11,249 nucleotides of DNA, taken from assembly GCA_944372315.1 (NCBI GenBank), contig CALVYX010000061.1:1-11249 (forward strand), written 5' to 3'. Within the stretch, counting starts at the first letter, position 1; each line of letters opens with the position of its first letter. The translations under genes and the position numbers were made by a program. Shown piece after piece: positions 8,318 through 11,249 of this stretch. The notes beneath the pieces are model-generated. The model saw only the letters and a list, made by a program, of their open reading frames with translations, was not told the DNA's origin and did not search any database. This DNA comes from an uncultured Bacilli bacterium (GTDB lineage: Bacteria; Bacillota_I; Bacilli_A; RF39; UBA660).

Positions 8318-8536
8318 AATATTCTCCTTCATTGGTACAGGATCATATCCACCACGAGAGAGTGGATTGCACCTTAATATTCTTTTTATTGTAAGATAAC
8401 TCCCTTTAATACTTCCATAAGTGTTAATAGCTTCTATTCCATAATTAGAACAACTAGGAATAAATTTGCAATACGAATGTGATGATAAGGGAGTCTTTTG
8501 ATAAAGTTTAATTAAAAATATAAGTACTTTCTTCAT
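7451..8536 (-). CDS. yidD: YidD read in frame into a ZnuA-like lipoprotein
   Basis: Residues 1-68 are a complete YidD, the small membrane-associated factor that helps YidC-mediated insertion. They carry [15 protein letters not shown] with C23 and C29, then [19 protein letters not shown] with C56. YidD proteins normally stop soon after this DPVP. Here no stop follows: the frame runs through MKEN into the signal peptide of a lipoprotein (from residue 74), giving 361 codons. A strong internal ribosome site and ATG precede the lipoprotein, so it is probably also, or mainly, made separately. A true fusion would leave the lipoprotein signal as an internal membrane segment, possibly still open to signal peptidase II at C93. 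Start: ATG at 8536 with GGTGAT two bases upstream. Promoter and SD sit in the 97-bp divergent region with rnc. A sequencing error hiding a YidD stop cannot be excluded. Confidence 0.85.
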   Translation of the reverse strand: MKKVLIFLIKLYQKTPLSSHSYCKFIPSCSNYGIEAINTYGSIKGSYLTIKRILRCNPLSRGGYDPVPMKENIMKKKLFIIIALLLCLTTTGCFKRDNMEDINIITTFYPIEFITNSLYGESSVVNSIYPDGTNVYEYELNDKQLTDFSKQDLFIYLGLTADKDIAVELLNKNNDILIIDATFGMELQYGIEELWLNPSNLLMMTQNIKNGLQEYINSSYLNKEIDANYESLKVKLSELDAEIKLTAENSANKTIIVSNDIFKFLEKYGFTVISLDPDTVTDKIVSDVQTKINAGENSYIFTLENEADNEYIKTIQQNTIVKTSTLKNIANITDEERNNNEDYIKLMNENLELIKQETYEN

Positions 8537-8538
8537 AT

Positions 8539-8581
8539 ATCACCACATAGATATTTTACTATTAAATTTCTTTTTAAGCAA
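8539..8581 (-). promoter_or_regulatory. Promoter and RBS of the yidD operon
   Basis: On the minus strand TTGCTT (8581-8576) is 17 bases from TAAAAT (8558-8553). The predicted start near 8546 lies two bases before GGTGAT (8544-8539), which is two bases before the ATG. The leader would be about 10 nt. Confidence 0.6.
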
Positions 8582-8587
8582 TAATAG

Positions 8588-8629
8588 TTGGACTACATTT
8601 TTAATTTTTGTTATAATTATTTTGGTGAT
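8588..8629 (+). promoter_or_regulatory. Extended -10 promoter and RBS of rnc
   Basis: TGTTATAAT (8609-8617) is a perfect extended -10; TTGGAC (8588-8593), 18 bases upstream, is a poor -35. Transcription should start near 8624, which is the first base of GGTGAT (8624-8629), giving a leader of about 10 nt. The -35 region lies six bases from the -35 of the divergent yidD promoter. Confidence 0.65.
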
Positions 8630-8633
8630 AATT

Positions 8634-9302
8634 ATGGATAAGCTTTTTAAAAAATTAAATATTATTCCCAGTGATATGAGACTTTATCAAACAGCATTTT
8701 CTCATTCCTCTTATGTAAACGAAAATCATTTGAAGGCGGATTACGAGAGATTAGAATTTTTAGGAGATGCAGTATTAGAACTTGTGGTAAGTGATTATTT
8801 GTATAGAAATAAAGACTTTAAAGAAGGGGATATGACTAAAATACGTGCTAGTTATGTGTGTGAAAATGCTTTATTTGAATATGCTAAAGACTTATCTTTA
8901 AGTGATTATATTAAAGTAGGGCATGGTGAAGAAGTAGATGGGGGAAGATATAAAAAAGTAATTCAAGCGGATATTTTTGAAGCCTTAATGGGAGCAATTT
9001 ATTTAGATTTAGGATTTGATACCGTAAAAACAGTAATTTCTAATATTATTGTGCCATATATCGAAGATCCTAATGTAAGTTTTTTCAATGATTATAAATC
9101 AGTGCTACAAGAATATGTTCAAACAGAACAAAGAAATTTAATTTATGAATTGGAAAAAGAAGAAGGCCCATCTCATAATAAAACTTTTACTATTGTAGTT
9201 AAAATCGATAATATTATTTATGGTAGAGGAAGTGCTCCTAATAAGAAAGAAGCAGAACAAGAAGCGGCTAAGAATGCTTTAGATAAACTTGCTAAAATTT
9301 AA
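8634..9302 (+). CDS. rnc: Ribonuclease III
   Basis: A double-strand-specific endoribonuclease for rRNA precursor and mRNA processing, 222 residues. The catalytic domain has the signature ERLEFLGDAVLEL (38-50) with E41 and D45, then EGDMTKIRA with E64, and QADIFEALMGAIYLD with D113 and E116, so the metal-binding set is complete. A double-stranded RNA-binding domain follows from about 154, with the closing motif APNKKEAEQEAAKNAL (201-216). The start is set at ATG 8634, four bases after GGTGAT; the frame is open to a TTG at 8622, but that overlaps the ribosome site and predicted transcript start. In many Bacilli rnc is followed by smc and ftsY; here an RNase J2-like gene follows with its own promoter, so the two RNase genes are neighbours but not a tight operon. 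Confidence 0.98.
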   Translation: MDKLFKKLNIIPSDMRLYQTAFSHSSYVNENHLKADYERLEFLGDAVLELVVSDYLYRNKDFKEGDMTKIRASYVCENALFEYAKDLSLSDYIKVGHGEEVDGGRYKKVIQADIFEALMGAIYLDLGFDTVKTVISNIIVPYIEDPNVSFFNDYKSVLQEYVQTEQRNLIYELEKEEGPSHNKTFTIVVKIDNIIYGRGSAPNKKEAEQEAAKNALDKLAKI

Positions 9303-9308
9303 GTAATT

Positions 9309-9352
9309 TGATATAATGTACAAGTTAACTTGCTTATATAAAAAGAAAGGAG
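9309..9352 (+). promoter_or_regulatory. Extended -10 promoter, palindrome and RBS of the RNase J gene
   Basis: TGATATAAT (9309-9317) is a perfect extended -10, seven bases after the rnc stop. CAAGTTAACTTG (9321-9332) is a 12-base perfect palindrome across the predicted start (near 9324), a possible operator or 5' RNA structure. AAAGGAG (9346-9352) is the ribosome site. The leader of about 40 nt is the longest in the window. Confidence 0.65.
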
Positions 9353-9363
9353 AAAAGATTTTT

Positions 9364-11016
9364 TTGAGTAAAATTAGAATTTTTAGTCTAGGTGGATTAA
9401 ATGAAAATGGAAAAGATATGTATGTGGTAGAAGTAGATCAAGATATTTTTGTTTTTGATGCCGGACTTAAATATGGAAGTGATAAAACATTAGGGGTAGA
9501 TTATATTTTACCTGATTATACTTATGTAAAAGAAAATAAAGATCGAGTAAAAGGATTATTTTTAACTCATGGGCACGATAGTAACATGGGTGCAACAGCA
9601 GATATTTTATATGATATTCCAGATCTACCTGTATATGGAACTAAATTTACTTTAGAAATATTAAAACGTGATTTAGAAGAAAATAATATAGAAGCAACTA
9701 AAATAAAGGAAATAAGACCACACTCTAAATTAACATTTGGCGATTTAGTAGTTTTTCCTATTAGTGTAACACATTCTATTCCTGATGCGGTTTGTTATGT
9801 CTTATATACTCATGATGGAGCAATTGTTTATACAGGAGACTTCGTTTTCGATTATTTAGTAGATGGACCTTATAAAACTGATATAGGAAAACTTGCCTAT
9901 GTTGGTAAACAAGGAGTACTATGCCTTTTAGCTGAGTCTATGTATGCTGAGAAAAAAGGACATACTAGTCCTAATAATAGAATTAGTGATGTTGTTAAAC
10001 AAACTCTTTATAAGAATGATGATCGTATTATAGCTACTATTTTTCCAGCACATATTTCAAGAATTCAAGAAATATTAGATGAGGTTGGAAAAACAAAAAG
10101 AAAAGTTATCATTATGGGTAAAAACTTACAAACAATTATTAATTCATCTATTGATATGGGGTATATTAACTTTGATAAAAACAAAATAGGAGATTTATCT
10201 AATTTAAATGATAAAGGAGTAGTAGTATTAATATCTGATGAAAAAGAAAAACCATTTATGAATTTGGAACGTATTTTAAAAGGGTTTGATAAGTATATTA
10301 AATTAAAAGAGACAGATACTATTTTTATTACTGAACCACCATATGAAGGAATTGAAAAAAGAATGGCTCTAGTTATGGATGAAATTGCTAAAGCTAATGT
10401 TAATGTTGTATCATTATCAGCTAAAAAACATTTATTACATCATGCGTCACAAGAAGATTTAATGTTAATGATTAATCTTATGAATCCTAAATATTATTTT
10501 CCAGTGAAAGGAGAATATCGTCATCAAGTAATGAATGCTGAACTTGCTGAAAAACTTGGTATTCCAAAAGAAAATATTATCTTAAAACAAAATGGTGATG
10601 TTGCTACATTTGTAGATGGTAAGTTAACTAGTGACACTGATCATGTTGAAGTAGATGAAATATTAATTGATGGTAAGAGTCAAGGTGATATCGGAGAATT
10701 AGTTTTAAAAGATCGTGAAATGTTAGGAGATAGTGGAATAGTCATTGTAAGTTGTACCTTAGATCGTGATACAAAGCAAGTTTTAGCTGGTCCTGAAATT
10801 TTAACCAGAGGATTTGTCTATGTTAAAGAAAGTAGAGACTTATTACAAGATTCCGAAGAAATTTGCTTACAGGTAATTCAAGATAATATTGAACCAGATA
10901 GTAAAAAAGTTGATTATACAGCAATTAAAAATTCAGTAAGAGATAAACTTGGTAAGTTTTTATATAAAGAAACAGAGAGTAGACCAATGATCATTACCGT
11001 AATTCAAGAAGTGTAA
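9364..11016 (+). CDS. rnjB: RNase J2-like metallo-beta-lactamase/beta-CASP ribonuclease, degenerate active site
   Basis: A 550-residue RNase J family protein with a metallo-beta-lactamase domain, a beta-CASP insert (roughly 190-360) and the C-terminal domain ending RPMIITVIQEV. The catalytic signature HxHxDH is broken: THGHDSN keeps H69 and H71, but Asp and His are S73 and N74. VTHSIPD (H137) and YTGDFVFD (D159) remain. The SQGEP loop of active enzymes is replaced by ISDEKEKP (290-297), and the C-terminal HGEYR reads KGEYR (K382). B. subtilis RNase J2, as I recall it (THGHDEN and NGEYR), shows the same kind of loss; it associates with J1, the active 5'-3' exonuclease. This is therefore probably a J2-type partner, and an intact J1 should exist elsewhere. 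The start is inferred as TTG 9364 (MSKIRIFSLGG), eleven bases after AAAGGAG; the ATG at 9316 overlaps the -10 and is unlikely. Confidence 0.85.
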   Translation: MSKIRIFSLGGLNENGKDMYVVEVDQDIFVFDAGLKYGSDKTLGVDYILPDYTYVKENKDRVKGLFLTHGHDSNMGATADILYDIPDLPVYGTKFTLEILKRDLEENNIEATKIKEIRPHSKLTFGDLVVFPISVTHSIPDAVCYVLYTHDGAIVYTGDFVFDYLVDGPYKTDIGKLAYVGKQGVLCLLAESMYAEKKGHTSPNNRISDVVKQTLYKNDDRIIATIFPAHISRIQEILDEVGKTKRKVIIMGKNLQTIINSSIDMGYINFDKNKIGDLSNLNDKGVVVLISDEKEKPFMNLERILKGFDKYIKLKETDTIFITEPPYEGIEKRMALVMDEIAKANVNVVSLSAKKHLLHHASQEDLMLMINLMNPKYYFPVKGEYRHQVMNAELAEKLGIPKENIILKQNGDVATFVDGKLTSDTDHVEVDEILIDGKSQGDIGELVLKDREMLGDSGIVIVSCTLDRDTKQVLAGPEILTRGFVYVKESRDLLQDSEEICLQVIQDNIEPDSKKVDYTAIKNSVRDKLGKFLYKETESRPMIITVIQEV

Positions 11017-11040
11017 AGTAACTGATAAAGTTACTTTTTT
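11015..11040 (+). terminator. Terminator of the RNase J gene
   Basis: AAAGTAACT (11015-11023) pairs with AGTTACTTT (11029-11037) over a five-base loop, with T run to 11040. The first stem bases are the last two of the TAA stop (11014-11016). Confidence 0.9.
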
Positions 11041-11041
11041 C

Positions 11042-11089
11042 TTGTAATTATTTAATAATATAGGATATAATAAGTATAGAATAATGGAG
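11042..11089 (+). promoter_or_regulatory. Promoter and RBS of the last gene
   Basis: TTGTAA (11042-11047) is 18 bases from TATAAT (11066-11071), with a predicted start near 11078. GGAG (11086-11089) lies nine bases before the ATG. The promoter begins just after the T run of the preceding terminator. Confidence 0.6.
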
Positions 11090-11098
11090 TTGGTAACA

Positions 11099-11249
11099 AT
11101 GAGAAAAATAAAAAAATTCTTTACTAAAAGAAGAATCATGGTGTTATCGCTATGCTTAGTGGTATTTGTCATGAGTCTAGGATATGCAGCACTAAGTCAA
11201 TATATAGAATTAGATGGAATAGCAAGTATAGATAGAAGTTGGATAGTAA
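11099..11249 (+). CDS. Secreted or membrane-anchored surface protein, N-terminal fragment
   Basis: Fifty codons are visible before the window ends. A very basic N-terminus (MRKIKKFFTKRR) is followed by a hydrophobic stretch, IMVLSLCLVVFVMSLGYAAL (13-32), typical of a Sec signal peptide or N-terminal anchor; cleavage could fall near LGYAALS. The mature part starts YIELDGIASIDRSWIV. From memory, the pattern LGYAALS followed by a short 'G.A.I...W.V' beta-strand motif recurs in small surface proteins of gut Firmicutes, some of which recall TasA/camelysin-type or pilin-like proteins. That resemblance is weak and the rest of the protein is not visible. It has its own promoter and is separated from the RNase J gene by a terminator. 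Confidence 0.7.
   Translation, partial: MRKIKKFFTKRRIMVLSLCLVVFVMSLGYAALSQYIELDGIASIDRSWIV

Noticed and set aside
9316..9363. Upstream ATG for the RNase J gene
   Set aside because: It overlaps the -10 element and precedes the predicted transcript start; the ribosome site lies downstream of it.
9320..9363. A riboswitch in the RNase J leader
   Set aside because: The leader is only about 40 nt with one short palindrome, too small for a known riboswitch plus expression platform.
10960..11172. A 70-codon open frame on the minus strand
   Set aside because: It runs antisense through the end of the RNase J gene, its terminator and the start of the last gene, and has no protein-like features beyond AT-driven hydrophobicity.

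Overview
The window is very AT-rich DNA from a low-GC Firmicute, most likely a member of the Bacilli. The evidence is housekeeping genes of Bacilli type (tgt, a YrzE-like membrane protein, a DUF421/YrbG-like protein, an OmpR-type two-component pair, yidD, rnc and an RNase J2-like gene), sigma-A-like promoters and Shine-Dalgarno (SD) sites matching the usual 3' end of 16S rRNA. Tryptophan is written TGG and frames stay open under the standard code, so this is not a UGA=Trp Mollicute. The surface proteins (an orphan prepilin-like protein and a short N-terminal signal/anchor protein) remind me of uncultured gut Bacilli such as the RF39-like lineages; that placement is an inference.

Layout. Positions 1-300 (minus strand) hold the 5' part of an IS4-like DDE transposase with a one-base frameshift. 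Just upstream, at 301-355, is a hairpin that would hide the transposase ribosome binding site in read-through transcripts. From 356 to 541 there is no gene: a weak stem, an orphan terminator and the tgt promoter. tgt (542-1663) is followed by a prepilin-like gene with its own near-consensus promoter (1723-2841), a convergent TIGR04086/YrzE-like membrane gene (2838-3203, minus) and a DUF421/YetF-like gene (3281-3928). As I remember it, tgt, yrzE and yrbG lie in the same neighbourhood in Bacillus subtilis; here yrzE is inverted and a pilin gene sits in the gap. Next, on the minus strand, come a sensor kinase/response regulator pair (6008 down to 3917), a coiled-coil protein of unknown function (7436 to 6063), and yidD read in frame into a ZnuA-like lipoprotein (8536 to 7451). 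Divergent from yidD are rnc (RNase III, 8634-9302) and an RNase J2-like gene (9364-11016). The window ends inside a new secreted or surface protein gene starting at 11099.

How the genes may work together. rnc and rnjB are both RNA-processing enzymes; the RNase J has lost key metal ligands and is probably the non-catalytic partner of an RNase J1 encoded elsewhere. The regulator/kinase pair is a self-contained unit with its own promoter and terminator. The yidD-lipoprotein-coiled-coil unit looks like one cell-envelope operon.

The most notable observations are: the yidD-lipoprotein read-through frame with a well-formed internal start; the loss of all three metal-binding histidines in that lipoprotein; the degenerate RNase J active site; terminators nested over stop codons at four gene ends; promoters so close to the SD site that leaders of only about 10-20 nt are predicted; and the IS hairpin architecture. 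I saw no CRISPR array, rRNA or tRNA. I also saw no clearly new defence system.
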